Source: Anaerotignum lactatifermentans
GTDB lineage: Bacteria > Bacillota > Clostridia > Lachnospirales > Anaerotignaceae
Assembly (NCBI RefSeq): GCF_016902535.1
Contig: NZ_JACSNY010000001.1
Location: 238,757 to 302,756 of the forward strand
Direction of reading: 5' to 3'
DNA length: 64,000 nucleotides
How positions within the stretch are numbered: position 1 is the first letter of the stretch; every line of letters begins with the position of its first letter. Of this stretch, positions 52,486-61,190 are shown piece after piece. Made by a program: the position numbers and the translations under genes. Under the pieces are notes generated by a model. The model ran no database searches and was not told where the DNA came from. It was given only the letters and a program-made list of their open reading frames with translations.

Positions 52486-53673
52486 TTAGTTTTTATACTC
52501 CTGGGCCAACGCCTGGAAAGAGGGCAGAGAGCGTTCAATGGTCTCCCTCGCCACACAATAGGCAATCCGCACATAGCCGGGACAGCGGAAAGCTTTCCCC
52601 GGCGTCATCAGCAAACCATGTTTTTTCGCCTTTTCGCAGAAAGCCTCTTCATCCGGCTCCAACGCCTTCACAAAAAGATAGAATGCGCCCTGGGGCTTTG
52701 CGCACGCATAGCCGTAAGAAGTCAGCGCCTCATAGAGCAGTAATCTGTTTTTATCATAATAAGCCACATCTGTCTGCTCGTCGCAGCACCGGGCCACCAC
52801 CATCTGCTGTAATGCCGGCGCATTGACAAATCCCAGACAGCGATTGGCGATTTCCGCCCCTGCCGCCACATCGGCAAAATCATCCACCTCCGAGGGAATC
52901 ACCAGATAGCCGATCCGGTCCCCCGGCAGAGACAGGGATTTCGAGAAGGAATACGCCACAATGGTATTATGGTAGTACAGCGGAATATATGGCGCTTCCG
53001 CCCCGTCATATACCAGCTCCCGATATGGTTCGTCCGCGATAATATAAATGGATGTGCCCAGTTCCTTTTCCTTGCGCTCCAATACCGCGGCCAGCGCCCC
53101 AATGGTCTCCGCGTCATAAACAACGCCCGTAGGGTTGTTGGGAGAGTTCAGGATAATTGCCTTTGTTTTGGCTGTGATCCGCTCCTCCAGCGCCGCCAGA
53201 TCCGGCAGGAAGGAAGGAGGATTGGGCGGAACCGCCAGCAGCGTGCCGCCGGCATTGATGACATAGTTGTCATACTCCCCGAAATAAGGGGCAAAGGTCA
53301 GCGCTTCATCGCCCTCGTCAATAAGTACCTTGCAGATGACGCTGAGTCCTCCCGCGGCTCCAACGGTCATTATTAGATTTTTTGCGGAAAAGCTGGTGCC
53401 GAAACGGCGGTTCAGACTCTCCGCGATGGCCTGGCGCGCGGCCGGGATGCCGCTGCCATCGGTATACCCATGGATCTGCAGAGAATCTACCTCCCGCAGG
53501 ATCTCCACAATGGCTTCATTGACAGCGTCCGGCGCTTTTACGTTGGGATTGCCGATGCCGAAGTCAAATACATTTTCCTCGCCATACAGTTCTTTCAGCC
53601 GCTTTCCTTCCGTAAACATGGCCCCCAGAGCCGCACTGCGCTCGATCATTTCCTTCATTTTCTTTGAAACCAT
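52486..53673 (-). CDS. PLP-dependent aminotransferase, aspartate/aromatic type
   Basis: Class I/II aminotransferase of 395 residues. The PLP lysine is in AYSFSKSLSLPGDRIGY; NSPNNPTGVVY and the C-terminal arginine region CPGYVRIAYC are family blocks. As the last gene of the aro operon, 34 bp after aroQ, it most likely transaminates phenylpyruvate and 4-hydroxyphenylpyruvate to Phe and Tyr. Its sequence family also includes aspartate aminotransferases, so the specificity is inferred from context. Confidence 0.88.
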   Translation of the reverse strand: MVSKKMKEMIERSAALGAMFTEGKRLKELYGEENVFDFGIGNPNVKAPDAVNEAIVEILREVDSLQIHGYTDGSGIPAARQAIAESLNRRFGTSFSAKNLIMTVGAAGGLSVICKVLIDEGDEALTFAPYFGEYDNYVINAGGTLLAVPPNPPSFLPDLAALEERITAKTKAIILNSPNNPTGVVYDAETIGALAAVLERKEKELGTSIYIIADEPYRELVYDGAEAPYIPLYYHNTIVAYSFSKSLSLPGDRIGYLVIPSEVDDFADVAAGAEIANRCLGFVNAPALQQMVVARCCDEQTDVAYYDKNRLLLYEALTSYGYACAKPQGAFYLFVKALEPDEEAFCEKAKKHGLLMTPGKAFRCPGYVRIAYCVARETIERSLPSFQALAQEYKN

Positions 53674-53706
53674 AGTCCTTCCTCCTTTCCCATGGCCGTA
53701 TCGGTA

Positions 53707-54144
53707 TTATTTTCCGTATTTTTCCTTTAAATAGAGGATCGCCTCTGTATATCCGGCAAACCCCTTGCCGGTAATGGTTTTTTCGCAGGCCATGCCCGCG
53801 TAGGAAATCTGCCGGAAGTCCTCCCGCTTCTCCACCGCCGACAGGTGGATCTCCACCGCCGGAAGATTTACCGCCTTCAAAGCGTCCAGAATAGCCACAC
53901 TGGTATGCGTATAAGCCGCCGGATTGATGACGATGGCATCCGTATGGTCGAAATACGCCGCTTGGATGCGGTCCACCAGCGCCCCCTCGTGGTTGGACTG
54001 GAACATCTCCACTTCAATATTCTCTTTTTCACACAGAGAAGTAATCTGCTTTTGAAGATCCTCATAGGTTTCTGTGCCATAGATATGTTTTTCCCGAATC
54101 CCCAGCATATTCAGGTTTGGTCCATTCAGTACAAGTATTTTCAT
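53707..54144 (-). CDS. aroQ: Type II 3-dehydroquinate dehydratase
   Basis: Third step of the shikimate pathway; 145 residues. Active-site blocks: ILVLNGPNLNMLGIREKHIYG with the catalytic tyrosine, FQSNHEGALVDRI, INPAAYTHTSVAI and EIHLSAVEKREDFR (usually E-V-H-x-S-N). AAAGGAGG precedes the ATG. Between pheA and the aminotransferase in the aro operon. Confidence 0.96.
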   Translation of the reverse strand: MKILVLNGPNLNMLGIREKHIYGTETYEDLQKQITSLCEKENIEVEMFQSNHEGALVDRIQAAYFDHTDAIVINPAAYTHTSVAILDALKAVNLPAVEIHLSAVEKREDFRQISYAGMACEKTITGKGFAGYTEAILYLKEKYGK

Positions 54145-54158
54145 CTCTTCCGCCTCCT

Positions 54159-55301
54159 TTATACGATCTCAGAATAGCATCCCAGGAAGGAGAACTTATC
54201 CGCCGCCAGTTCCATATCCTTCAGCAGTGTGATGACATCCTTGGAGAATACGGAAGCATCCAAATCGAAATAGAACCGGAACTCGAAATCCTTACCGGGG
54301 ATCGGACGGCTTTCCAGCTTGCACAGGTTGATGCCCTGGCAGGCGATCTTACCGATCATGGCATACAGAGAGCCGGGCTTATGGGCTACGGACAGCATCA
54401 GGCTGATCTTGCCGGAGCCTGCGTAAATTTCCATGCTCTTAGCGATGCAGATGAAACGGGTATAGTTGTTCTGATTATTCTGCACATCATCTTTAATAAT
54501 AGACAGGCCATACAGACCGGCACATTCCGAGGAAGAAATAGCGGCAATATCTGTTCTGTCGCTTTCTGCCACATATTTTGCAGCTGTTGCTGTGTTTTCG
54601 AAAATGGTTACCTTTACGCCGGGCATGGATTTCAGGAATTCACTGCACTGGCTCAGCGCCTGCTCATGGGAGATGATCTCCTTGATCTGGGACAGCTGAA
54701 CGCCCTGTTTTGCCAGCAGCGCATGATTGATATGCAGCTTCAGACTTCTTACAATATAGAATTTATGGCTGACCATCAGGTCATAAACCTCGGAAACGGA
54801 ACCAGCGGAGCTGTTTTCAATAGGCAGCACACCATACTGGCAAAGTCCTCTTTCCACGGCGTTGAATACGCTTTCGAAGCTGTTGAAGAACATGGTGTTT
54901 GGCATACTGAACAGCTTGCCGCAGGCTCTGGCTGCATAGGAGCCTTCTGTACCCTGGCAGGCTACAACCGCTTTTCTGGGGAATTCCAGACGGGGTTCTT
55001 TGATATTTGCCAGAATCTCCTCGGAAAGAGGGGTTTCCTTGATAAGCAGACCTGCCTGATAGCTTCTGCTGACATCGAACATGGTATGATACAGTGTATT
55101 TGCATACAGCTCAAAATCCTCACCGGCACGATCCATAACCTTTTTCAAAACATCATTTTCCCGTTTCAGATCCAGCACCGGCAGATTTTTCTCCGCCTTT
55201 GCCCCGGCAATCTCAGACGCCAGTTTCATCCGTTCTACGAATAAGTCTACCATCTGATCGTCAATATTGTTGATTTTTCCTCTGATTTCATCCAGATTCA
55301 T
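54159..55301 (-). CDS. pheA: Bifunctional chorismate mutase/prephenate dehydratase
   Basis: P-protein of 380 residues. Residues about 1-85 form an AroQ-class chorismate mutase (LDEIRGKINNIDDQMVDLFVERM). The prephenate dehydratase domain follows (CQGTEGSYAARAC, LPIENSSAGSVSEVYDLM, NYTRFICI, with a T-R-F motif), then a C-terminal ACT domain (AHKPGSLYAMIGKIACQGINLCKLESRP), which in other P-proteins binds Phe for feedback inhibition. The ATG at 55301 has AAGGAGG; an upstream TTG frame overlaps aroC. Confidence 0.95.
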   Translation of the reverse strand: MNLDEIRGKINNIDDQMVDLFVERMKLASEIAGAKAEKNLPVLDLKRENDVLKKVMDRAGEDFELYANTLYHTMFDVSRSYQAGLLIKETPLSEEILANIKEPRLEFPRKAVVACQGTEGSYAARACGKLFSMPNTMFFNSFESVFNAVERGLCQYGVLPIENSSAGSVSEVYDLMVSHKFYIVRSLKLHINHALLAKQGVQLSQIKEIISHEQALSQCSEFLKSMPGVKVTIFENTATAAKYVAESDRTDIAAISSSECAGLYGLSIIKDDVQNNQNNYTRFICIAKSMEIYAGSGKISLMLSVAHKPGSLYAMIGKIACQGINLCKLESRPIPGKDFEFRFYFDLDASVFSKDVITLLKDMELAADKFSFLGCYSEIV

Positions 55302-55321
55302 GTTATTCTCCTCCTTGTTCT

Positions 55322-56407
55322 TCAATGCTTCATCAAATACAGATCCATAAGTCCCACAGCCAATGCCGCCTCTACTACCGGCACAGCTCGCGGCACGATA
55401 CAGGGATCATGCCGGCCTGTTACCTGCAGCTGCTGGCCTTCCTTCCGGCTCAGATAAATGGTCTGCTGTTCTTTGGATATAGACGGGGTCGGCTTAAAGG
55501 CCACTCGCACCGTCAAGGGCATGCCGCTGGAAATCCCGCCCAGGCTTCCGCCATGGTGGTTGGTTTTCGTTTTGACACAACCCATTTCATCATAATAAAA
55601 AGCGTCATTGTTTTCCGAGCCGTAAAGCTCCGCCGCCTGAAATCCCGCGCCAAACTCCACGCCTTTCACAGCGGGAATGGCAAACAGGATCGCCGCCAGC
55701 CTGCTTTCCAGCCCGTCAAACATCGGCTCGCCAATGCCCACAGGCAATCCTACCGCCGCGGCTTCCACTACGCCGCCGACAGAGTCGCCTTCCATTCTGG
55801 CTGCCTCAATGACTTCCTTCATTCTCTCTCCCGCTCCATCGGAAAATACGGGGAAGGTCTTTGCCGTCACTTCCCGCAGCTGTGCCGCCGTGATCTCCAC
55901 ATCATCCATGGGCAAATCCTTCTCCCCATGAATGGAAAGGATGTGGCTGCCAATATGGATGCCTTTCCGCTCCAGAATCTGCATACAAACCGCCCCGGCA
56001 AAGCACAGCGGCGCCGTCAGACGGCCGGAAAAATGACCGCCGCCCCGGTAATCCTGAAACCCGCCATATTTCACCGCCGCCGTAAAATCGGCATGACCCG
56101 GTCTGGGTGCGTCTACCAGCTTAGAATAGTCTTTGGAGCGGGTATTTGTATTTTCAATAACGGCACAGATCGGCGCGCCGCAGGTTTTTCCCTCAAACAG
56201 TCCGGATACCACTTTAGGAATATCCGCTTCTTTTCTGGGGGTAGCGTATTTGTGCTGTCCCGGCGCCCGACGGCCCATAAAGGCCTGGATTCGTTCCAGA
56301 TCAATCTCTTCTCCCGCCGGCAGCCCGTCAATCACAACGCCGATGGCCTCAGAATGAGACTGCCCAAAAATGGAGATTTGTATTTCTTTTCCAAAATTAG
56401 AGGACAT
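55322..56407 (-). CDS. aroC: Chorismate synthase
   Basis: FMN-dependent final enzyme of the chorismate pathway, 361 residues. Signatures: GQSHSEAIGVVIDGLPAG (normally G-E-S-H-G), RRAPGQHKYATPRKE, PRPGHADFTAAVKYG and GGGHFSGRLTA. The ATG at 56407 follows GGGAGG by 8 nt and overlaps the aroA stop by 11 bp. In the first motif GES is replaced by GQS, a mild deviation. Confidence 0.95.
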   Translation of the reverse strand: MSSNFGKEIQISIFGQSHSEAIGVVIDGLPAGEEIDLERIQAFMGRRAPGQHKYATPRKEADIPKVVSGLFEGKTCGAPICAVIENTNTRSKDYSKLVDAPRPGHADFTAAVKYGGFQDYRGGGHFSGRLTAPLCFAGAVCMQILERKGIHIGSHILSIHGEKDLPMDDVEITAAQLREVTAKTFPVFSDGAGERMKEVIEAARMEGDSVGGVVEAAAVGLPVGIGEPMFDGLESRLAAILFAIPAVKGVEFGAGFQAAELYGSENNDAFYYDEMGCVKTKTNHHGGSLGGISSGMPLTVRVAFKPTPSISKEQQTIYLSRKEGQQLQVTGRHDPCIVPRAVPVVEAALAVGLMDLYLMKH

Positions 56408-57665
56408 CCGCGCCACCTCCCAGTCTGATAAATTCCGCGAAGAAACCGGGATAGGACTTTCCTACGGCTTCCGCCCCTTCGATCATCAAGGGCTGGCCCA
56501 TGACCGCGCCCGCCACTGCGGCGGACATCACGATCCGGTGGTCCTGATAGGAGTCGATATGGATTTCCCGGTAAGAAGCCTCTCTGCTGCCGCCATGGAT
56601 CACCAGAGCGTCCTCCAGCTCCTCTACCTGTACACCCAGCCGCCCCAGACAATCGGCAATGGCCCGCAGACGATCGCTTTCCTTGATCCGCAGACGGCCC
56701 GCGTTGACAATATGGGTATCTCCTTCCGCCATAGCCGCCGCCACGCTCAGGATCGGCACTAAGTCGGGGATCTGGGAAGCGTCTATTTTGCATCCTTTCA
56801 GCTTTCCGCCCTTTGCCGTAACGCTGTCCTCGCCAATGGTGATCGTCGCGCCAAAACGCTCCAGAATCGGCAGGATCGCCTTGTCCCCCTGGGGGGAATC
56901 CATTTGCAGACCGCAGCAGGTCACTTCACTGCCCACAGCCCCCGCCGTCAGCCAAAAGGCCGCGTTAGACCAGTCGCCTGCCGCCTGGATCACGCCGGGG
57001 GAATGGTATTTCTGCCCGCCTTTGATCGCGTATCCCTGTTCCCTTGTTTCCACTTCAATGCCGAAGCGGGAAAGGGTATGCAGTGTCATCTGGATATATC
57101 CCGCCGACTCCACTGCCGTTGTCAGTCGGATCTCACTGTCCTTTTCCAGCAAAGGAAGAGCAAAGAGCAGCCCCGTAATAAACTGGGAACTGATATTGCC
57201 CGGCAATTCATATACGCCGCCAGTCAAATGTCCACTGATTTCCAAAGGCAGATGCTCCGCATTGAAACGGCATCCATGCTGCTCCATCTGCCCCTTCAGC
57301 ACGCCAATGGGCCGCTGGGGCAGTCTGCCGTGGCCCTCAAACAAGGCGTTCCGGCCCAGAGCGCCGGCCACCGGCAGCAAAAAACGCAGGGTAGAACCGC
57401 TTTCCCCGCAGTCCAGTACCGCCACGGAGGCCTGAAAAGGCGGCGCGGGCGTTACCCGCAGACCTCCCTCTGTTTTCTCGATCCGGCACCCCAGCTCCTT
57501 CAGGCAGGAAATCGTCGCCTCAATGTCCGCCGAAGACCCATTCATCAGGATCTCCGTAGGTCCGTCTGCCAGAGCCGACGCCACCAGAAGACGGTGTACA
57601 TCAGATTTGGACGAAATCATATTCACTTTTCCGTGGAGCTGTCCCACACTTATTTTGATATTCAT
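56397..57665 (-). CDS. aroA: EPSP synthase (3-phosphoshikimate 1-carboxyvinyltransferase)
   Basis: 422 residues. Blocks: SSKSDVHRLLVASALADGPTE (substrate lysine and arginine), CGESGSTLRFLLPVAGALG, GHGRLPQRPIGVL, SSQFITGLLFALPLL and KESDRLRAIADCLGRLG. In the first, GKAVMISSKS of the family reads GKVNMISSKS. The ATG overlaps the aroB stop by 4 bp. The GES-STLRF region instead of N-A-G-T-A is typical of class II (glyphosate-tolerant-type) enzymes; kinetic consequence is inferred only. Confidence 0.95.
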   Translation of the reverse strand: MNIKISVGQLHGKVNMISSKSDVHRLLVASALADGPTEILMNGSSADIEATISCLKELGCRIEKTEGGLRVTPAPPFQASVAVLDCGESGSTLRFLLPVAGALGRNALFEGHGRLPQRPIGVLKGQMEQHGCRFNAEHLPLEISGHLTGGVYELPGNISSQFITGLLFALPLLEKDSEIRLTTAVESAGYIQMTLHTLSRFGIEVETREQGYAIKGGQKYHSPGVIQAAGDWSNAAFWLTAGAVGSEVTCCGLQMDSPQGDKAILPILERFGATITIGEDSVTAKGGKLKGCKIDASQIPDLVPILSVAAAMAEGDTHIVNAGRLRIKESDRLRAIADCLGRLGVQVEELEDALVIHGGSREASYREIHIDSYQDHRIVMSAAVAGAVMGQPLMIEGAEAVGKSYPGFFAEFIRLGGGADVL

Positions 57666-58735
57666 AAGGGTCCCCCCTCTTTTTTCATTGCTGTTTCCGC
57701 CAGCGCCTGTACCTCCTCCACAGGAATCTTCCGAATCTGGCAGGAACCGATCTCTCTGGGAAATACAAAGCTGATGGCGCCGCCTCTGCGTTTTTTATCC
57801 CGCAGAGTGCCTTCGGCGATTTCCGCCGCAGAAAATGCCGTTTCCACCGGCAAATGGTTTTTTACCAGCGCCTGACGGATTTCTTCCGCCGTTCCCGGCT
57901 GTGCCATCCCCTTCGCTTCCGCCGCCCGGGCGATCAAATGCAGCCCGATGGCAACGGCATGGCCATGGGTCAGGGAAAAATGGCTTTTCTGCTCAATGGC
58001 ATGGCCAAAAGTATGGCCCAGATTCAAAAGCTGCCGTTTTCCCGTATCAAATTCATCCTCTTCCACCACGTCCCGCTTCATGGAAACGCAGGTCTCTACG
58101 ACTTCATCCAGTTCCTGCCGGAAATCCCCGGAGGCTACTTTCTCAAAGAGCGGCCGGCTGCCGATGACGCCATATTTCAGCGCTTCGGCGATGCCATCGG
58201 CAAAAACCTCTTCCGGCAGGCTTTGGAGCGTATCCGTGTCGCAAAGCACCAGATGGGGCTGGTAAAAGGCTCCCGCCAGATTTTTTCCCGCCGCCAGATC
58301 AATGGCGGTTTTGCCGCCTACGGAAGAATCAATGGCCGCCAGAAAGGTGGTGGGGATTTGTACGAAACGGATGCCCCGCTGGTATACCGCCGCCGCAAAG
58401 CCCGCCATATCTCCCACTACGCCGCCGCCCAGGGCAACGATGATATCCTGTCTGGTCATTTCTTCTCCCGCCAGATACTCCAGAATTCCCTCAAGAGTTC
58501 CGATCCGCTTGGAGGCCTCTCCCGCCGGGAAAACATAGGTGCATACCGCAAAGCCCGCCGTCTCCAGAGATCCTCTGACCTCTGTTTCATACAGTTCTTT
58601 TACGGTGGAATCTGTAATGATGGCCGCCTTGCAGGGCTGAATCCGCTTACGGATCTCCTCCCCCGCCTGTTTCAGCAGGCCGCCGCCAATCAGTATATTG
58701 TAAGACGTGGATGTATTTACCGTTACTTTTCGCAT
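57662..58735 (-). CDS. aroB: 3-dehydroquinate synthase
   Basis: NAD- and metal-dependent cyclase of 357 residues. Blocks: ALGGGVVGDMAGFAAAVYQRGI, QIPTTFLAAIDSSVGGKTAIDL, EALKYGVI, and the metal ligands RQLLNLGHTFGHAIE and HGHAVAIG. GAGGTG precedes the ATG. Between tyrA and aroA. Confidence 0.96.
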   Translation of the reverse strand: MRKVTVNTSTSYNILIGGGLLKQAGEEIRKRIQPCKAAIITDSTVKELYETEVRGSLETAGFAVCTYVFPAGEASKRIGTLEGILEYLAGEEMTRQDIIVALGGGVVGDMAGFAAAVYQRGIRFVQIPTTFLAAIDSSVGGKTAIDLAAGKNLAGAFYQPHLVLCDTDTLQSLPEEVFADGIAEALKYGVIGSRPLFEKVASGDFRQELDEVVETCVSMKRDVVEEDEFDTGKRQLLNLGHTFGHAIEQKSHFSLTHGHAVAIGLHLIARAAEAKGMAQPGTAEEIRQALVKNHLPVETAFSAAEIAEGTLRDKKRRGGAISFVFPREIGSCQIRKIPVEEVQALAETAMKKEGGPL

Positions 58736-58750
58736 CCTGTCACCTCAGTA

Positions 58751-59599
58751 TCAATCAAATTCTTTTACTACGTCTACAGCCAGTCGTTTTTCCTTGCCGT
58801 CCTTCAGCATCGCCTTCAGGGTATCCGCGTCGCCCTCCCGAATGACCTTGCTGTATGCCTGGAGCCGTTCCACCAGGCCATCAATCTCATCCGCCAGATA
58901 GTCCCGGTTCTCCAAAAACAGTTCCGTCCACATGGTCTCATTCAGCTTGGCAACTCTGGTCATATCATGGAAGCTGCCAGCGGAAAAGCCTTTAAATCTG
59001 GGAGACAGTTCGCTCTTGATGTAAGCGCTGGAAACCACATGGGCCAGCTGGGAGGTGTAGGCGATCATCTGATCGTGCTCCGCGTCTGTGGCGATCTGCA
59101 TCCGGGAAAATCCAACGCTCTTGAAGAACTGGCATACTTTATTGACATCGGCAATATCCGCCCCCTGATAAGGCGTCAGGATCATGGTCGCGCCCTCGAA
59201 TATTTTCTCACTGGAGAAATTAAAGCCGGAACGTTCAATACCAGCCATGGGATGCGCCCCCACAAACAGGAAACCGTTTTCCTCCGCCGCCTGCTGCACG
59301 CCGCGGCAGACCAGCCGCTTGATACCGGCACAGTCCACCACCACAGCGCCTTTTTTAAAGTCCTTGGCATGCTTCAGCACATAATCCACGGTGGCTTGCG
59401 GATAGACAGCGATCAGCACCATATCACAATCCTTGGGATTGCCGTCAATCATGAACTCATCCACCGCTTCCAGCAGTTTCGCGCTGAGCCGTACTGTTTC
59501 CGACATATCCCATCCTACTACTGTATGTTCTGTTTTTTTATGGATGGCTTTCGCCATAGAGCCTCCGATCAGGCCCAAACCCACTACGCCAACTTTCAT
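58751..59599 (-). CDS. tyrA: Prephenate dehydrogenase
   Basis: 282 residues; oxidises prephenate to 4-hydroxyphenylpyruvate for tyrosine. Rossmann motif VGLGLIGGSMAKAIH at the N-terminus, GAHPMAGIERSGF with the catalytic histidine and H-P-M-A-G motif. No C-terminal ACT domain, unlike some Bacillus forms, so feedback control would have to act elsewhere. Between aroF and aroB. Confidence 0.95.
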   Translation of the reverse strand: MKVGVVGLGLIGGSMAKAIHKKTEHTVVGWDMSETVRLSAKLLEAVDEFMIDGNPKDCDMVLIAVYPQATVDYVLKHAKDFKKGAVVVDCAGIKRLVCRGVQQAAEENGFLFVGAHPMAGIERSGFNFSSEKIFEGATMILTPYQGADIADVNKVCQFFKSVGFSRMQIATDAEHDQMIAYTSQLAHVVSSAYIKSELSPRFKGFSAGSFHDMTRVAKLNETMWTELFLENRDYLADEIDGLVERLQAYSKVIREGDADTLKAMLKDGKEKRLAVDVVKEFD

Positions 59600-59627
59600 A
59601 TGTGTTCACCCCAATTCTGATACTGTC

Positions 59628-60644
59628 TTAGTCCTGTGTAAATTTGCAGGCAAAGGGACGGATCTGGAATACCGCCTTCGCCACATCATCGAATGCCTCC
59701 GGTGTCAGGGACTGCGCGCCGTCGCACAGTGCGTGAGGAGGATCGTTGTGTACTTCGATCATCAAACCGTCTGCCCCTGCCGCTGTTGCCGCCATTGCCA
59801 TAGGTTTTACCATGTAGGAGTATCCCAGAGCGTGGCTGGGGTCAATGATAATAGGCAGATGGGTCAGTTTTTTCAGTACAGGGATCGTGGAGAGATCCAG
59901 TGTGTTTCTTGTTCTTGTCTCAAAGGTACGAATCCCTCTTTCGCAAAGGATAACGTTTTCGTTGCCGCCTGCCATGATGTACTCCGCGCTCATGAGCCAT
60001 TCGTCAATGGTATTTGCCAGACCTCTTTTCAGCAGGATGGGCTTATTGGTCCGACCCAGTTCCCGCAGCAGATCGAAGTTCTGCATGTTTCTTGCCCCTA
60101 CCTGGATCAGATCCACAGGCTCGAACATAGGCAGATGAGAAATATTCATGATTTCGGATACGATAGGCAGCCCTGTTTTTTCCTTGGCTTCCTGCAGAAG
60201 TTCAATGCCCTCGCCCTTCAGGCCCTGGAAAGCGTAAGGGGAAGTACGGGGTTTGAATGCGCCGCCCCGCAGCAGGCCCGCGCCGGATTTTTTCACACAT
60301 TCCGCTACATAGCATACCTGCTCTCTGCTCTCTACGGAGCAAGGGCCCGCGATGATCTGGAAGTTACCGCCGCCGATCTTTACGCCGCCCACATCTACCA
60401 CCAGATCTTCCTCGTGGAATTTCCGGTTGGCGTTTTTGAAGGGCTCCTGGATACGTTTTACGCTTTCTACAATGTCCAAAGAACCGACCAGATCCATGTC
60501 TACCTGAGAGGTATCGCCTACCAGACCAATGATAGTATGGTTCTGGCCTACAGAAACATGAGTGTCAATGCCCATGCTGTGAATCCACGCCTTTAAGTTT
60601 TCCAGCTGTTCCGGTTTTGTGTTTTGCTTCAATACTACGATCAT
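59628..60644 (-). CDS. aroF: 3-deoxy-7-phosphoheptulonate synthase with N-terminal regulatory domain
   Basis: DAHP synthase of 338 residues, committing step of aromatic synthesis. Residues about 1-70 form a ferredoxin-like/ACT-type domain (IVVLKQNTKPEQLENLKAWI), as in Thermotoga-type enzymes that are feedback-inhibited by Tyr. The TIM barrel has GPCSVESREQV, RGGAFKPRTSPYAFQGL, KRGLANTIDEW and DPSHALG. First gene of the operon, controlled by a Phe/Tyr leader-peptide attenuator upstream. Confidence 0.95.
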   Translation of the reverse strand: MIVVLKQNTKPEQLENLKAWIHSMGIDTHVSVGQNHTIIGLVGDTSQVDMDLVGSLDIVESVKRIQEPFKNANRKFHEEDLVVDVGGVKIGGGNFQIIAGPCSVESREQVCYVAECVKKSGAGLLRGGAFKPRTSPYAFQGLKGEGIELLQEAKEKTGLPIVSEIMNISHLPMFEPVDLIQVGARNMQNFDLLRELGRTNKPILLKRGLANTIDEWLMSAEYIMAGGNENVILCERGIRTFETRTRNTLDLSTIPVLKKLTHLPIIIDPSHALGYSYMVKPMAMAATAAGADGLMIEVHNDPPHALCDGAQSLTPEAFDDVAKAVFQIRPFACKFTQD

Positions 60645-60734
60645 TTTCTTCTCCTCCTTAGCTTTTCATTTTTCCATCCCGATTCGGGTCATACGCTTTT
60701 TCCACTGCCTTTGCTTCTCTTTCATACTTTTCCG

Positions 60735-60776
60735 TATAAAAAAGAAAGACTCCGCAGCGAATTTCACTGCGAAGTC
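60735..60776 (-). terminator. Attenuator terminator upstream of aroF, with competing antiterminator
   Basis: Minus-strand hairpin GACTTCGCAG/CTGCGGAGTC (10 bp, one G-U), followed by TTTCTTTTTT. An 11-nt arm GAATTTTACTG (plus 60826-60836), which overlaps the leader-peptide stop codon, can pair at all 11 positions (one G-U) with CAGTGAAATTC (plus 60759-60769), which covers the terminator loop and the top of its 5' arm. The two structures exclude each other. A ribosome at the leader stop codon would cover the upstream arm and favour termination. Confidence 0.85.
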
Positions 60777-60834
60777 CCTTGTCTTCCAAAAGAAAAAAAC
60801 AACAAAACGAACCGTCTTTTCCTAACAGTAAAAT

Positions 60835-60906
60835 TCACTTTGAATCTCTGAAAACACGGTAAAAATAAAAGTATGCAGTTGCGAAAGAATTCATCTGTTG
60901 AATCAT
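60835..60906 (-). CDS. Phe/Tyr leader peptide of the aro operon
   Basis: ORF of 23 codons with AAAGGG 9 nt before ATG. The product contains 4 Phe and 3 Tyr, centred on AYFYFYRVF (residues 11-19); it begins MIQQMNSF and ends RDSK. It starts about 27 nt after the predicted transcription start and ends inside the antiterminator arm of the attenuator. This is the logic of the enterobacterial pheA and pheST leaders: stalling on Phe or Tyr codons when charged tRNA is scarce frees the antiterminator and lets transcription into the Phe/Tyr biosynthesis operon. Too short for ordinary gene calling; no membrane or toxin-like features. Confidence 0.87.
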   Translation of the reverse strand: MIQQMNSFATAYFYFYRVFRDSK

Positions 60907-60939
60907 CTTGCATATCCCTTTCGTTTTATTATTTTTCTC

Positions 60940-60968
60940 ATACTAACACAAAGAAAAGAGAAAGTAAA
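60940..60968 (-). promoter_or_regulatory. aro operon promoter
   Basis: TTTACT (60963-60968) and TAGTAT (60940-60945) with 17-bp spacing on the minus strand. From 60969 to the end of rsfS (61190) I see A/T-rich non-coding sequence with no clear terminator for rsfS. Confidence 0.55.
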
Positions 60969-61190
60969 GGCCTGGGCCGGATTTTTTCCAGTTCCATGGA
61001 AATGTTCAAAAGTATCAAAAAAAATACAATTTCTATGGTAAAAATTACCTTCTATTGGAGACATTTGTGTTTTCGCACAATTTTTTCTGGTTTCGCACCC
61101 ATAAAAATACAGCTTTTTTACCTGAGGCCTTGTCCTCTCATCCCAAAAACCCCATATTTCCTCTTCTCCTTATGTCGGACATTTTTTTGC

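Noticed and set aside
52203..52574. Minus-strand frame of 123 codons between mraZ and the aminotransferase
   Set aside because: It spans the aro terminator and the dcw promoter region and has no ribosome-binding site or recognisable sequence.
60645..60960. T-box or tryptophan-type leader upstream of aroF
   Set aside because: No T-box core and no Trp codons; the biased codons are Phe and Tyr.
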